Assembly: GCA_028023455.1 (NCBI GenBank)
Contig: JAQFVV010000056.1
Span: 2,976,001 to 3,040,000 of the forward strand
From: Epiperipatus broadwayi
Lineage: Eukaryota; Onychophora; Udeonychophora; Euonychophora; Peripatidae
Reading direction: 5' to 3'
DNA length: 64,000 nucleotides
Of this stretch, positions 35,960-47,750 are shown piece by piece. The stretch's first letter is position 1; every line of letters starts with the position of its first letter. The notes below the pieces were generated by a model. That model saw only the letters and a list, made by a program, of their open reading frames with translations, ran no database searches and was not told the DNA's origin. A program made the position numbers and the translations under genes.

Positions 35960-36046
35960 AGCATCGTCCGGGAGGAGAACTCACAACCGTCTGCAACCAA
36001 CTACTTGCTTGCAAGGCGGCTGCAATGATCTCTCGGCTAACAACGC
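35960..36046 (-). tRNA. tRNA-like element, second copy
   Basis: On the minus strand an acceptor stem GCGTTGT with ACGATGC pairs fully (G-U allowed). The A box TAGCCGAGAGA misses one position, the anticodon-like loop is CTTGCAA, and about 14 extra bases lie after the anticodon loop relative to the 73-nt copy at 20920-20992. As in that copy, GTCA before and TGAC after extend the stem, and both continue into TATGACAYATGA. Diverged direct repeats (ATTATTATTTTTT-like against ATTGTTATTTTTA) may be target duplications. The B box is degenerate. Confidence 0.5.
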
Positions 36047-36059
36047 TTGACAACTGGAT

Positions 36060-36679
36060 TGTTATTTTTATTATATAAATTATTTATACTATTTTCATTT
36101 TTTTCAATTATCACTTTTTTTCTCGTTGTTACCAATAAATTAACAATTCTATCTTTATTTGATTTTACTTTTCTCCACCTATTTATGTTATTTGAAATCA
36201 AACATTTTTAAAATAATTCTTCTATCTCCCTATAAATCATTTTAACAAGCTTCTCCTAGCTTTATCTGTTGCACATTTTAAGTTATAATTAAGTCTTTTA
36301 CATATATTTCAGCAGACTAAAGAATTTTTTTTTAGTTTTTTAGCATTTTCATTCTTAAATAAATATCTTTTCATTTCTAGCCTAGTGAGTTTAATTTTTT
36401 ATTCCTATTGGTATTAATATTTATTTGAATTATGCCAGTATTGTTTTACAATACAATTATTCTAATCTATAATTTTTTAATGAAATCACCCACCAAATTT
36501 TTGCCTAAAGAAAGAATGCTATGTAACAACAAATTTAACACATCTTTTTATTATTTGAAAATAAAGTTTTACAATCATTAATATACATAAATAAATAAAT
36601 CAATAACTCTGACTATAATACAAATTATACACACATATAGATTTTTTTTTTTTGAAGATTTGTTATGATAGGGTTCTAG
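36060..36679. other. AT-rich non-coding stretch
   Basis: Nothing recognised. Confidence 0.5.
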
Positions 36680-37400
36680 TTGTACTTATATATTAGACTA
36701 TTTCGATCATCTAATATGAGTATGTTTTCAAAAAATTTTATTTTATTTAAATATTCCAAATACATTCAACTGTTAGTAATAGCACATATGTTAGTATATG
36801 CACAACATTTAAGAGGCATTATTCTTCCTTCTTCTTCAGGTGTTTCTGACCTGACCAGTGATAGTACTAGTATGGGAATCAAACCTGGACCCTTAGATTC
36901 TTGAATTTTAACTGAACCATCCTGCCAAAGGCAACAGTCAGTAGATATTTATTTATGAGGTTCCTACTAATTTTTCTACTTTTTCCTAAAAGCAAAGTTG
37001 ATTAGTGGTTTCCAAACATTAAGTATAGTTACACTAGATGACTTATGGAATTGTTTGCTATTGTCATGTGAGCAGTTTCTTTAAATTTTCTTCTTTGTAC
37101 CTTTTCTTCTCCATCCATTATTTTTATATTTTCTCAATTGAACATATGTTCATTGGTACATACATGGTCTGCCACCTTAGACACATCCAGTTTTTTATTT
37201 TCTAATTATCAGTTTGTGTTCTTGCAAGTGCTTTTCAATGGAAGAACTGGTCTCGCCAACTTACATCCATCCACATTCACTTGGTATTTCATAGATGGAG
37301 TTTTTTTCTTTTCAGCATTTCAAGGTTAGGCTTTGTAGATGTTAGAATTTATCATAGTGTGGTATGGCTTTGGAAAGCTGTTCTAATGTTAAACTGATTG
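36680..37400 (-). mobile_element. Penelope-like element fragment, inverted copy
   Basis: The reverse complement of this segment aligns with 37720-38395. It contains part of the GIY-YIG endonuclease coding region (37138-37330, reading CIYEIP-like, then GETS-like and HVCTNEHMF on the minus strand), the 3' untranslated part, the tRNA-like block (36850-36945) and the terminal TATTAGACTATTTCGATCATC. Together with the forward copy it makes a large inverted pair, a layout known for Penelope elements, whose terminal repeats are often joined head to head or partly inverted. The protein is broken by stops. Confidence 0.75.
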
Positions 37401-37429
37401 CAGATTTTTTTTAATTTGTCTGCTATCAC

Positions 37430-38090
37430 TATAGAACAGAGCAAAAGATGTTTGTTCAGAAACCAGCGATTTGAAAAAAGAAATGATCTGTGTAGAACAA
37501 ACTCTTATGAAAAATGGTTATCCATCAGCTGTTATTAAGAAAACCTTAAATAGACAACAAAAGAACCATCAAAAGAAAAAAAACAATTATTGATACTGTA
37601 GTGTATCCATACATACTAAAAATAGCAGACAAATTATGAAAAAATTGCAATCAGTATAATACCAGAATAGCCTTCCAGAACCATACCACATTACAAGGAA
37701 TTCTAACATCTACACAGCCTAAATTTGAAATGCTAAAAAGAAAAAATTACATCTATGAAATACCATGAGAATGTGGAAGAACATATATTGGTGAGACCAG
37801 TCACTCCTTTGAAAAGTACTTGCAAGAATGCAAAATGATGATTAGAAAAAAGAAGACATGTGTCTAAGGTAGCAAACCATGTATGTACCAATGAACATAT
37901 GTTCAATTAGAAAAATGCAAAAATATTGGATAGAAAAGGAAAAGTACAAAGAAGAAAGTTTAAAGAAGTTGTTCACATGACAATGATAAACAATTCCATA
38001 AGTCAGTATAGTAGCTATAAATAATGTATGGAACCACTAATCACCTTTGCTCTTAGGGAAAAGTGGAGAAATCAGGAGAAATCTCATAGA
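37430..38090 (+). pseudogene. Penelope-like RT/GIY-YIG C-terminal pseudogene
   Basis: The ancestral protein joins a reverse transcriptase to a GIY-YIG endonuclease and copies the element into the genome. Visible in order: the end of the RT/linker (EQTLMKNGYPSAVIKKTLN, then VYPYILKIADKL and LQGILTSTQPKFEMLKRKN) and the GIY-YIG core (YIYEIP, stop, ECGRTYIGETSHSFEKYLQE), with YIG present and the Cys-pair region replaced by a stop. The C-terminal ending matches the family's HMTMINN and Trp-Asn-Pro-like close before the 3' UTR. Several in-frame stops and shifts make it non-functional. The main RT domain is absent. Confidence 0.8.
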
Positions 38091-38126
38091 TAAATATATG
38101 ATATTTCTACTGACTGTTGCCTTTGG

Positions 38127-38206
38127 AAGCATGGTCAATTGGTTAAAGCATTACCTTAAAATTCAATACTCAAGAATGTATGTGACCAGGTTCGATTCCC
38201 ATGCTA
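38127..38206 (+). ncRNA. tRNA-like block in the PLE terminal region
   Basis: About 80 nt bracketed by AGCATG and CATGCT (an acceptor-like stem) with an A-box-like TCAATTGGTTAAAGC and a strong B box GGTTCGATTCCC. The inverted copy retains a shorter, decayed version (36850-36945). It may provide Pol III transcription or be a captured SINE head; activity is unknown. Confidence 0.5.
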
Positions 38207-38234
38207 GTATTGTTACTGGTTAGATCAGCAACAC

Positions 38235-38267
38235 CTGAAGAAGAGGGGGAAATAATATCTCTTGAAA
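38235..38267 (+). ncRNA. hammerhead-like core in the PLE terminal region
   Basis: CTGAAGA (fits CTGANGA) is followed 22 nt later by GAAA, with AGAG and CTCT able to pair between them. CAACA before and TGTTG after can also pair. The matching place in the inverted arm (36808-36839) has lost the first base of GAAA. It resembles hammerhead motifs reported in Penelope-like elements but is degenerate. Confidence 0.3.
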
Positions 38268-38400
38268 TGTTGTGCATATAAAATGTGTATGCTATTACTA
38301 ATATTTAAATGTATTATTTGAAATATTTAAATAAAGTTAAATTTTTTTAAAGACATTGAATACTCATATTAGATGATAGAAATAGCCCAGTATATAAATA
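38268..38400 (+). repeat. PLE terminal repeat end
   Basis: The end block with ATTTAAATAAAGTTAAATTT, AGACATTGAATACTCATATTAGATGAT and AGTATATAAAT is the inverted counterpart of 36680-36780. A further copy of this end lies palindromically at 53659-53766. Confidence 0.7.
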
Positions 38401-38698
38401 CAATATGTATTTATAATAATATTAAATCGTGCTTTCACACTTCCAACGTAAAGCTATATGTATTATACAGATTGGAACAATTGAATGATATTAATAATAT
38501 TTAGATGAGTGTGCCTGATTGGTTAATACTGCCAAGTCTAATAACCTTATCAGGCAAAGAAATACCATTGGAATATTAAACTGTCAGTTTAGTTAAGTCA
38601 CATGACTCTGGTACACAGTATTGAAAGCATGCTTGGCTAGATATTATTAATATCATGAAATTGTTTCACTCTGTATTACACAAATATACATGTGTATA

Positions 38699-38741
38699 TC
38701 ATCATCATCATCATCAACCATTATCAATCCACTGTATAATA
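38699..38741 (-). mobile_element. LINE 3' tail fragment, copy 3
   Basis: The reverse complement reads CAGTGGATTGATAATGGT followed by (TGA)n. It matches the last 40 bases of the LINE copy at 22978-23335, including the tail: an extreme 5' truncation. Confidence 0.8.
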
Positions 38742-39718
38742 TTATTACATGTGTGTATAATATACATAAAATAAGTAAAAAGCAAAACAACATATGAATA
38801 GCTTACTGTAAGGCAAAAATATTTCCAATAGATCCCTAAAGAAGAACAATAAGGGAGAAAATATTACTTATCAGACTGGCCAATAATATGTATAATTTTT
38901 TATGGGTTTTAATTTTTGTTTTATCTTCTAAGTTAAGAATAGCTAGGTACTCATTAAATTGATTAATTTTAGATGATTACCTAAATCCTGAAAAAATGTT
39001 CATTTACTGCTATTATATTATGAGATTTTCTGTATTAAAGTAATAGTGAATTTAAAAATATATATAATCTGTAACAAAAAAATTTCATAAAACATGTATT
39101 GAACAGTAGCAATATTCAAATGTCATGAGATGATTGTAACCACACAAATCTTTGTTTGAAAAAAATTTGCTTTGATTGATAAAGTTCCTGACATTGTGCA
39201 ATTGAAGACTAGAATTTATTAATAACATTTTAAGAATATATATAAATTAATAAGTTAGCACTGTATAGATATGAAATTATGTAGTAGGAAATTAACTTTC
39301 TAACCTGAATTGTTTGTTTCATGTATAAATCTATGCACACTCATCCATCAGTAAAAGTTTTAAAAAAACAGAATTGATTTCCTTGTGCTTAGAGCTTATT
39401 CTTATATAATTAATAACATTTTTGTAAAGATAAACTTTGTTTGTTTGAAAATTAGTGATAATATACCACCATCTTTTACAAAAATCCTTATCTGTCATAA
39501 TGCCTAAATTTTTTTTTCTTATAAATAATATAGCTTTGGTTGTCAAGTAATTCGTAATATTTTTATAAGTCAAGTAGCTTTATCTATAATCTAATTATCA
39601 ATTTTAATAAATTAGATACTGTGTGATTTATAACAGGGATAGACCAATAGACTGGGTATATAACAAAATAATTAAAATTAAAGTTAGTAAGTAATAATGT
39701 GAAAACAACAGCAAACTC
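38742..39718. other. AT-rich non-coding stretch
   Basis: Nothing recognised. Confidence 0.5.
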
Positions 39719-39802
39719 ACCATAAAATAGTCCCATCCCATAAAAGCCTTAATAATCAATGGATGCAAGACTATTTGTGCATGAAACCCCTATCTAGTAC
39801 CT
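39719..39802 (+). repeat. dispersed repeat, copy 2
   Basis: Partner of 7088-7170, with the same order of blocks. A less certain tail may run to about 39890. Confidence 0.45.
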
Positions 39803-40011
39803 ACTCATCCAAAAATCTCCAGACAAGTTTTTAGCTTGTGAATTTCATCAGTGAGGAGCCTTGGATCTGAAAGCACTGCATCTAGATCCTAATGCAACAT
39901 TCAGAAATCACTTTTTAGTTATTTAGTTAATTATAAAGCTATGAGTCTGAGATGAAAATACAATAATGTATTCAATCCAAGCATCCATCATTTACTAAAG
40001 CTTGCACAGAT

Positions 40012-40164
40012 TAGCACTTAGGTAAGGAGAGTTTGCTACAGTTTTAACAGCTTGTGTAAGCATAGAAATTGGTGATCATGTGATGCTTTAATATAATGAA
40101 CACCATTTCCTATGCTTACACAAGCTGTTATTACAGTATCAAACTATCCATATCTAAGTGTTAT
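40012..40164. mobile_element. small palindromic MITE
   Basis: Arms of about 47 bp (40029-40075 and 40103-40147) share ACAGCTTGTGTAAGCATAG with its exact reverse complement. Weaker pairing extends outward to CACTTAGG and TATCTAAGTG near the ends. The short unpaired centre and compact size suit a MITE. The superfamily is not determined. Confidence 0.7.
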
Positions 40165-40337
40165 CTTGTGGCTAAATGCACATAAAGTAATATAATGTCT
40201 ACTTAAAATTGTCTTTAAAATACTACTAAATATAAAAGACATGGACTAATAATAATAATAAACATATGAATAATAGTTCATTTTGCATGCATATACAAAA
40301 GGCATATAATTCACTAACTTGGTTTTAAATTATACAT

Positions 40338-43300
40338 TGAAATGGTAAATCTGATTCAGATTTGCCTTTCTCAGTCTGACCCACCTAATTATTTATTTTA
40401 CTAACATTTGCTTTTATTATTATTCTAAAAAAACATTTTTTTAACTATCTTGTATAAATCCCATAATTTATTTTGGATCATATATATATAATTGTACTAA
40501 CACTGTTATTCCATTTATATTATTAAAAGAAAAAAAGAATTCAAATAATTAACTTTGAATTTTTTATATATATATTTTAGATATGTATGTTTAAAATGCT
40601 TTATTTTTAGTTCAAGAATCCACGATGGCCTTTTTGAAAAGATTTGTACCTCGATAAGAAGTTTAAAATAAATGTTTAAATTAAAAGCATTGATAAATTA
40701 CCAAAAATCCATTCACTGTGGAATCTCTATTCATTAATTAGTAGAGATTCTACATTGTTATCTAAATTAAAAACTAACATAAAATTATATTGAAATATAT
40801 TGATCCTTATCGAGGTACAAACTTTCTAAAATTAGAATAAAAGAATGATTTCTATTGTTTTTAAAATTGAAAATGACCTGAGGCAGCAGAAATTGAATAC
40901 GAGTAGGAAGTAATAAATAGTGGCCCTTTTTGAGAAAGAGAGATGAGAAACAGACAGAACAGACAGAAAGAGAGTTGTAGAAATCACGCCATGATCGAGT
41001 AGTAAAAAGGGTAAATCATTGCCCTTTCCTTCCTGAGACCTGAAATCTTCCGTTATGCTGCTGTCCAAACCTGCCTTCAAAAGAGCCATCTGCCACCAAC
41101 GTTCTTCCATAGAACTCATCCCGGAGAATGCCAAGGAAAATGCCGAAGAGTTTGAATACTTCCATCAAGATGTTTGAAACTATTATCGTAAGAGTATAAA
41201 TGTATTTTCGTAAAGCTTTTAACTGATTCTTTAACCCTTTTCTTTTAAATTATAATATTTCATTAACTCAAGCTCACCATAATTTTTAATATTTTGATTG
41301 ATGGACTATGAATTTATTTATTTGTTTTATATTAATCTTAGCATGAGATTTCATGCTTTGGTTTTTATTTTGTTTTATTTCGACTGGCTTCACTCGCGGG
41401 GACTCAAAGAAAGTAATTTGCTAAAAGAGCAAATTATGTTTATTAGGGGAGGGGAACGTTAACAAAGAATGATTTAATTGTAAAATAAAGTAATCTTGAT
41501 CTATTTTATTTCGCAAGTGAAGGTATGTCGAGTATATATGTATTTCAAAATAAAGCTTACCGTATTTTCTTTAAACAGTTTTATTATAGATTTCCCAGAA
41601 TGGGATTCTATTATTTTATATTTCTGTAATTCAAAACAGAATAAAATATGCTATAGATTTTGACCTAGTAACAGTGCCGCTGGATAGCATTAGTTAATTA
41701 TCATGCCTTTTTTTTAAGTTAGGAAAGAGGGGAGGGGGAATTTATTCGAGAAATAAATTTCCTTATTTCTATATGTATGTTTTTTTGTAGGTTAAATATT
41801 TATATAAAATAGTTGGTTATGCAGGTTGGTCTCTATGCAGTATTAGATCATTTTAAGGCTATTTAATTATAATTCGTTCCTATTTAATAATTATAATATC
41901 TCTGGTTAATAAAGAATGCTTGGAGTATCATGAACAGACCTAAAATGGTCATTGATTTGGTGATTCGGAGTTAGCTTCTGCTTTTGCATACTCTGTGAAT
42001 CGTATATTGTGGCTGAGATAGAGTAGGTTTGCCGGCATGATACCTGTAGAGGCAGGCACATTGACTTTCCGTAAATCATATCTCCTATCAGTATATGGAC
42101 ACAAAATGTGGACGTATCGATTTCCCTTTTTATTTCTTGTTGGAATAGGCATACAAGTGTCCGTAATCCGGCCCGTATGTTCTTACTTACATTTCTTCTC
42201 TCCTTTGCATTTGTATATTTATTAACCCGATATTGTTCTGTTTTTCTTTTGCCTATCTAATACGTAAGCCATAGGAAACTGATTCTATGAAAGGATCTTC
42301 AATCTGAGTAATCAACTCTTTTATTAGTTTTTGTAATTAGTTAAAATCGTTTGGTTTTGGCTAATTCACGATATAGTTCTTATAAGTTTGATTTTAGTTG
42401 TAAGTCCAACTAAAGTGGTTTGTTTGCTTGATGATTAACTGATCTATTTTTTTTTTGTTATAACAGCTTACAGTTTTAATCATTGGTAAGTTAGTTATAA
42501 GCTATTTCAGCAAGGTCCACTAATGTCATCAAACATTAGTCATTTGAAATCTGAATTATTATTTTTATAAAGAGAAATAAAATCAATTTTTTCTTCTATA
42601 TGTTAGTGGAGTAAGACATCAAATTAGTCTTATTACAATCGTCTATTCAATTAATGTTTTTTTTTTTCAATAGAAATGTTTTTTTTTTAAATCTTGTATA
42701 AAGAATTCATTAAAATAGTCATTCTTATATATGTGCATTAGGCAGATGTTTAAACCTACTGCTATATTACAAGCTTGTACTAAATGTGCACGGGGAATTT
42801 TGAAATCCATGATCATAAATGATAAAATAATTTTTGTTATTTTAAAAGGAGAATAAATGTAAACCAAAGTAAAGGTGTATAAACCTCACAAAATAAATTG
42901 TACAAACTCAATTATGTTAATGTTAACCGCTAATATAAATAAAGTCATCGTGAACTCATTTAATTATAAAGGTAATTTAAAGACTGTATTTTTTTTAGTT
43001 TTTAGAGCTTGAGTTAAAGATTAATGTAGAATGCCTAATGATTTTAAATATATATATATATAACTAAAACAAACTTCCAGTGTTCATCGAATCATTTTAT
43101 TTACTTTTATTTGAAATAATTTTGATTTTAAATATACCTATCCACCAATCACCCAAGTTCTCACTAAAATATATAATTAAATTGAATCTCATGCTTTAAG
43201 ACCCAGCTGCTGGGACGGTGAAAGTAAAGGAATTCGATCGTATCATCGAGAAAGGCTATTGATTATATATTTGACCTGGGGATATAGGTAAATAGGGCAG

Positions 43301-44118
43301 AATCTATGATGTACCTGATTTATATATCTTGTATGTGGTCGGACTCGAGGTACTTTACCTGTATTCAGGGGTTCGTTGGATCGATGTGTGTTTTTCGACT
43401 GGTACATCATATTTTTTTCCCCGGATTTTGGACGCCCATCCATGAGGCTATTAGATATTCCCACATCCTGTATAATGTTAAGTATATATATATAAGGTTT
43501 TTTTGAATAACACTAAATAACAAATATATGTAAGATTTTTTTCCCAAGTTTGTATGATGTTTTGCACACACTGCAAAATCCTGAATAATGTTTAATGTAT
43601 ATAATGTGTTTTTTTGTTATGCTTTTTGACACAGTAATAAATAATGTATATGTGTAAAAAAAATTTTTTCCGAGTAGTGGATGCTCGAAAATGGTGGGGA
43701 TTTTAGATAAATACCTACACCATGATGAATATGTTGATAAAATGAAATGTGTGAAATGCACATGTATTTTTTTTTTGGCTGTATTTTGTAGTAGAGAGTA
43801 AAAATAATGGGTCCACAAATAGCTGGCACTCAGAATTAGAAAACTGATATGTACACAGACTAAAAATAGGAAAGAAAATATATGAGATTTTTTTTTCTAT
43901 CTGTGATTTTTAATTCATATGTAAAATGTAAAAGAGAAATAAAAACCAAATACTGTATGTTTTGATATATAAATAAATATTCAGAGTCTGTAAAATAGTG
44001 TGATATAAAAAAAAAAATAACTAAATGAAAATTGTGTAATAGCAACAAATGTTTGTTAATAGAGACTTGGGTGAATAAATTGTTAATAATAAAACATATA
44101 TATATATATATTATTGGC
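40338..44118 (+). repeat. 5' long terminal repeat of a gypsy-type element (3.07 kb shared with the right copy)
   Basis: 40338-43404 is repeated in direct orientation at 49192-52250 with only sparse substitutions and small indels. Both begin TGAAATGGTAAATCTG. In the right copy this start is directly preceded by a purine tract, as at an LTR boundary. The part from 43405 to about 44118 has no counterpart on the right but lies before a possible primer-binding site and includes TATA-like and AATAAA sequences, so I include it tentatively. The repeat carries antisense open frames shared by both copies (40832-41134 and 41949-42152) whose role is unknown. Such a long LTR is unusual. Confidence 0.6.
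40640..40830. mobile_element. MITE-like insertion inside the LTR
   Basis: TTTGTACCTCGATAAG occurs near 40645 and inverted near 40806-40825, enclosing about 150 bp. Within it, GGAATCTCTA and TAGAGATTC form a second hairpin. The same structure lies in the right LTR at about 49495-49683, so it was part of the LTR before that copy formed. Confidence 0.6.
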
Positions 44119-44130
44119 TGGCGCCCTTAC
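44119..44130 (+). promoter_or_regulatory. possible primer-binding site
   Basis: TGGCGCCCTTAC has the TGG start (complement of tRNA CCA) and the GCGCC core typical of LTR-element primer-binding sites. It lies between the left LTR and the gag-like start. The preceding bases do not end in CA as an LTR should. Another candidate is TGGACGCCCATCC near 43430. Confidence 0.35.
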
Positions 44131-44664
44131 AAAAAAATTTGCCAATAGTTTAATTAAATATTTTCAAACACAAAATAGTGTTATTTAAGATTCAAACCTG
44201 GAAGAATGAAATGGTTAAAGAGTCAGTACAACTTAAATGTAAATTAAATCATGTAAACCATTTGTTATCAACCAATTGAAGCAGGATCAAGTGTCAAATC
44301 TGTCCAGGCACAGGAGAACAACCAGAGGTAAAAAGAATAAATTTGTTTGTTTCATATAGGAAAATAGTTAAGTTTTTGCTAATTTTTTTTTTTTAGCTGA
44401 GTGGCAAATCATTTTATAACTAAAGGCAGTAAACAGCAGGTAGTAGTAGGATGGGAGATGTTTTAGGAGGGAAGGTGGTGTAACCCGTTAAAGTCAGATA
44501 AATATATAGAGTTTTGTTTATCCCACAATAAATTAAGAAAAAGAAAGAATAGTCTCAGAGTAAAAAAAAGTTTAAACAGTTTTTTTTTCTAAGTGAAAAA
44601 AAGGTCCAAATTTAAGTGAAGTGTACAAAGAAATTTTTTTTAAATAAAAGATTTTCTGTTTTAG

Positions 44665-45321
44665 ATGGGTCCCACAAAAGAAGAGCAGGTGGATGAGCAA
44701 CAGAAAAATGCAGAAGAGAAGATGATGGCTGAGATGATGTCCATAATGAGGGAAAATTTAAAGATGATGATGAATGATTTTAGGACAACAATTATGTCTG
44801 AATTCAAGGAAGAGCTGTAAAAGCTTCTAGAAGTGGTAGAAAAAAGAATACAGGCAATATAAGAATGCCAGATGGAAAGGATACTGGATTTAACACAAGA
44901 ATTGGTCAACAAAGACACACTTACTAAGAGGGAAAGGGAAAATATCACCATTGATGAACTAGAAAAAATTCAGATGCTGGAAGATGAAGACCAAAGCCAA
45001 GAGCAAATATCCATAAAAGAAACAGAAGCTGATAAGATTGACAGTGAGGTTCAAATCCAGTCAAATAGCTCACTGGAACCATCATTGATATTTCAACTGA
45101 TCCATGACCAGATGTTCCAAGGTGATATGGTAGGGCTTAGAACACAAAAACCAAATAATGTAACCAAGAGAAGATTAAAAAAATTCTCACTTTTCCATGG
45201 CCCCTATAAGATTAAAAGAAAAGGTCAGAATAAGGCTGTTCTATTAGGAGAACAAGGAAATGAAGGAAATGTTAATGCCAAGCATTTAAAGCAATATGTC
45301 CCGCCAGATCCAGGTAGATAG
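44665..45321 (+). pseudogene. gag start joined to integrase C-terminal tail
   Basis: Gag would form the element's particle and integrase would insert the DNA. One frame runs from ATG 44665 (preceded by TTCTGTTTTAG, an acceptor-like tract) through a Glu/Met/Lys-rich coiled-coil-like N-terminus, with in-frame TAA codons at 44818 and 44860. It then continues from 44872 for 149 codons. Near the end it changes character to FQGDMVGLRTQKP, LFHGPYKIKRK and NAKHLKQYVPPD, the tail that follows the catalytic core of gypsy-type integrases. Gag core, protease, RT, RNase H and the integrase catalytic domain are all missing. The frame is preserved across the junction, so the fusion may once have been translated. 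Confidence 0.65.
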
Positions 45322-45572
45322 TAATAAATTAATTAATACAGATGGATATTTTTGTAAATGACAGGAATTTGTAACTGGATTAAGAGATGGAAAAGAATTT
45401 GGATGTATATAGATTTAGAAGAAGTACCTAATTCAAACAAATAGGACATTTCTGATTGTAACCCAAAGAATAGGTAGGGGAAGAAATAACTGGTTGGGAC
45501 TCTGTGACCTGGAAAGTTTTAAAAAATTTTGTGTATGTGTTAAAATATATATATATATATATATGTGTGTGT

Positions 45573-46973
45573 ATTATAACATCTTCCATTTTGCTAGGCC
45601 TCTATACGCATTATAAAATGCGCGAGTTGATCAAGTTATGCAAAAAAAATGTTTCATTTCTATTTCTAAAAAAACATAACTATCTTTCCTGATCAACTTG
45701 ACCTAGTAATTGTTGAGAATTATGCTATCGACGAAATCAGCTTTTAATTTATTTGAAAGGTGCCAGGATCCTATAAGAATCCACTGAAAATGTCATATAA
45801 CATCTTGTAAATGATAAATTAAAAAGAAAAGATAATTTTAAAAGTAATCGGTATTAGATTTACCGTAACAAAAATTATTTTTTCAAAATATTATTCCTGG
45901 AATTTATTAAACATATTGGCAAAGGTAAATTATATATTTAAACATCACTAAAATAATATTAATAAATTTAATAATAATTAATAACTATTATTAATAACGC
46001 ACAATGAAAAAGGTTGATAAAAGTAAAATCTCTTTTATTCCAACAAACTAAAAATATTTGTAAGTTAAATTACGAATTAAATAAACTGGAGAGAACACAC
46101 GCCAATCCAGACATGAATCAATTTATAAAAAAACAGTTGTATAAGGTAATTTAATAATGTTCACTTATTACAATTCATTTCCAAGATCTTGTATAAAATT
46201 ATTTAAATGAAGGTCTCTTTAATAAGAAAATTAATGTCTCTATCGGGATTATTTTAAGACTTGTTTGCAAACGCTTAATTTTGGTCACAATCAGGAATAA
46301 GTAGTCTTAACTTACCAGTAAGTTTTGTGAATTCATGAAGATTGTAGCTTACTATGCATAGTTTTTTGAGTTAGAATGAGCTCAGCCATTTATTATAAAT
46401 TGATCTTGGTGCTGATTCCATAGGCTAGTCGCGTAAGCTTCTCTGGTGTCCATCAGTAATGATGTCAACTAAAACTCCAGTCTACTCTCGCATGAAGAAT
46501 TATTTCATCATAGAGTGGTCTGGATTCTTTAATCCAAAACCAACCAAAAGAATAACAGGCAAACCAAGACATTCCTCCAACCGAATCCCTCCTTTTTATA
46601 CTAGAGATCCAGTTTTCAGACTTCTGCGCATATCTTTTGTTTGTCAAAATATACGTTGATAATCTTGTATATTCTTTATAAAATTTATGTTACAAAGTCT
46701 TTATTTTTTTCAGCATAATTCTGCCATCTTTAATTAGTTAAAATATTTTTATTTTCTCTTATCTAAATTGGTAATTTGTGTCTTTTGTTCTCTCCAATTC
46801 TAATTTTTATTTCTAATTACATAAAAAAAATATGAAACAACAATTTAACTTTCATTGTACCTTTTTTTTAAACAAAATAAATTGTACTCAGATAAAAATC
46901 TAAATTTACTTTTTTTTTTTATCTTTTACCAACTGCCAATATGTATTTGTACCATATATAAATAAATGGTACA
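45573..46973 (+). repeat. 1.4-kb internal repeat, first copy
   Basis: Direct copy of 47751-49156. It begins inside a short frame reading YNIFHFARPLYA then stop, and ends at AATAAATGGTACA. It contains a 60-codon frame (46459-46659, with FIIEWSGFFNPKPTKRI) on the plus strand whose second copy is 48642-48839. The function of that peptide is unknown. It lies downstream of the gag/integrase remnant, where an extra 3' gene of an LTR element would be. Confidence 0.8.
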
Positions 46974-47750
46974 TACCACCAGGGCCCGGAGATGAGAATA
47001 AAATAGGGGTTTAAACTAATTTTATTCTTAAGTTTTCAAATTCATATTCGTGTTTTTTTTTTGTAGTAGCATGCTGATATATTTTGTAGATTCATTCACA
47101 AGCGACGTTCGGCTTTAATGCCCACTTTGAGGTCTAACATGGCAGGAATGAGAAATATTTCCCCATTCATCTGTGTCCTTTCTGCTTAATTGTAATAGTA
47201 ATGATAAGAAGCCCAAGTTATACGCACAAATGAGCATTGCTCATAGTTTTGAGTGTTATAGGCTCTCGGCAACTTGGTCCATCTTTCCCATTTATCGGGA
47301 TCTCTGCTAGAAATAAACTGATGAGCATTTAAAGATGGTCCTATGTTATATACTGCATACTAGGACTCAGGGCTATGTTTTTTTCTCTCTTCAGTAACCG
47401 CCTAACTGGTCAAATACTTGTGACTTACGTCTACATCAGCCATGATCATGTTTTTTTTAGACATATTAAAAATATATATATTTTTATTTCTGTAAGTCAT
47501 ATTAAACAAATATTTTTATACTTGTATAATCAGGGTTTAACTAGCCTTATTAAAAAAATATTTTTATATTTTAATAATCAGGGTTTAATTAGTTAGTTAG
47601 TTTTTATAATTTTTTTTTTTAAAAAAAAAAAAAACTACTACTGTATTTATTTTCCAGCTATGAGTTTTTTGGGTCATCGTTGTAATGTTCTTTATCATTA
47701 CAACTTATCTCAGGTTGTGGTTGTTGAATCGGAGCCCGAGTTGGGAAGCC
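46974..47750 (+). other. unique segment between the 1.4-kb repeats
   Basis: The 777 bp contain several CpGs and a frame that, after an acceptor-like TATTTTCCAG near 47650, runs MSFLGHRCNVLYHYN to VVVVESEPELGSHYNIFHF and on into the second repeat. This suggests the repeat begins with the 3' end of a coding region. No family is recognised. Confidence 0.4.

Noticed and set aside
44661-44951. Minus-strand Ser-rich frame opposite gag
   Set aside because: Shadow of the plus-strand gag remnant.
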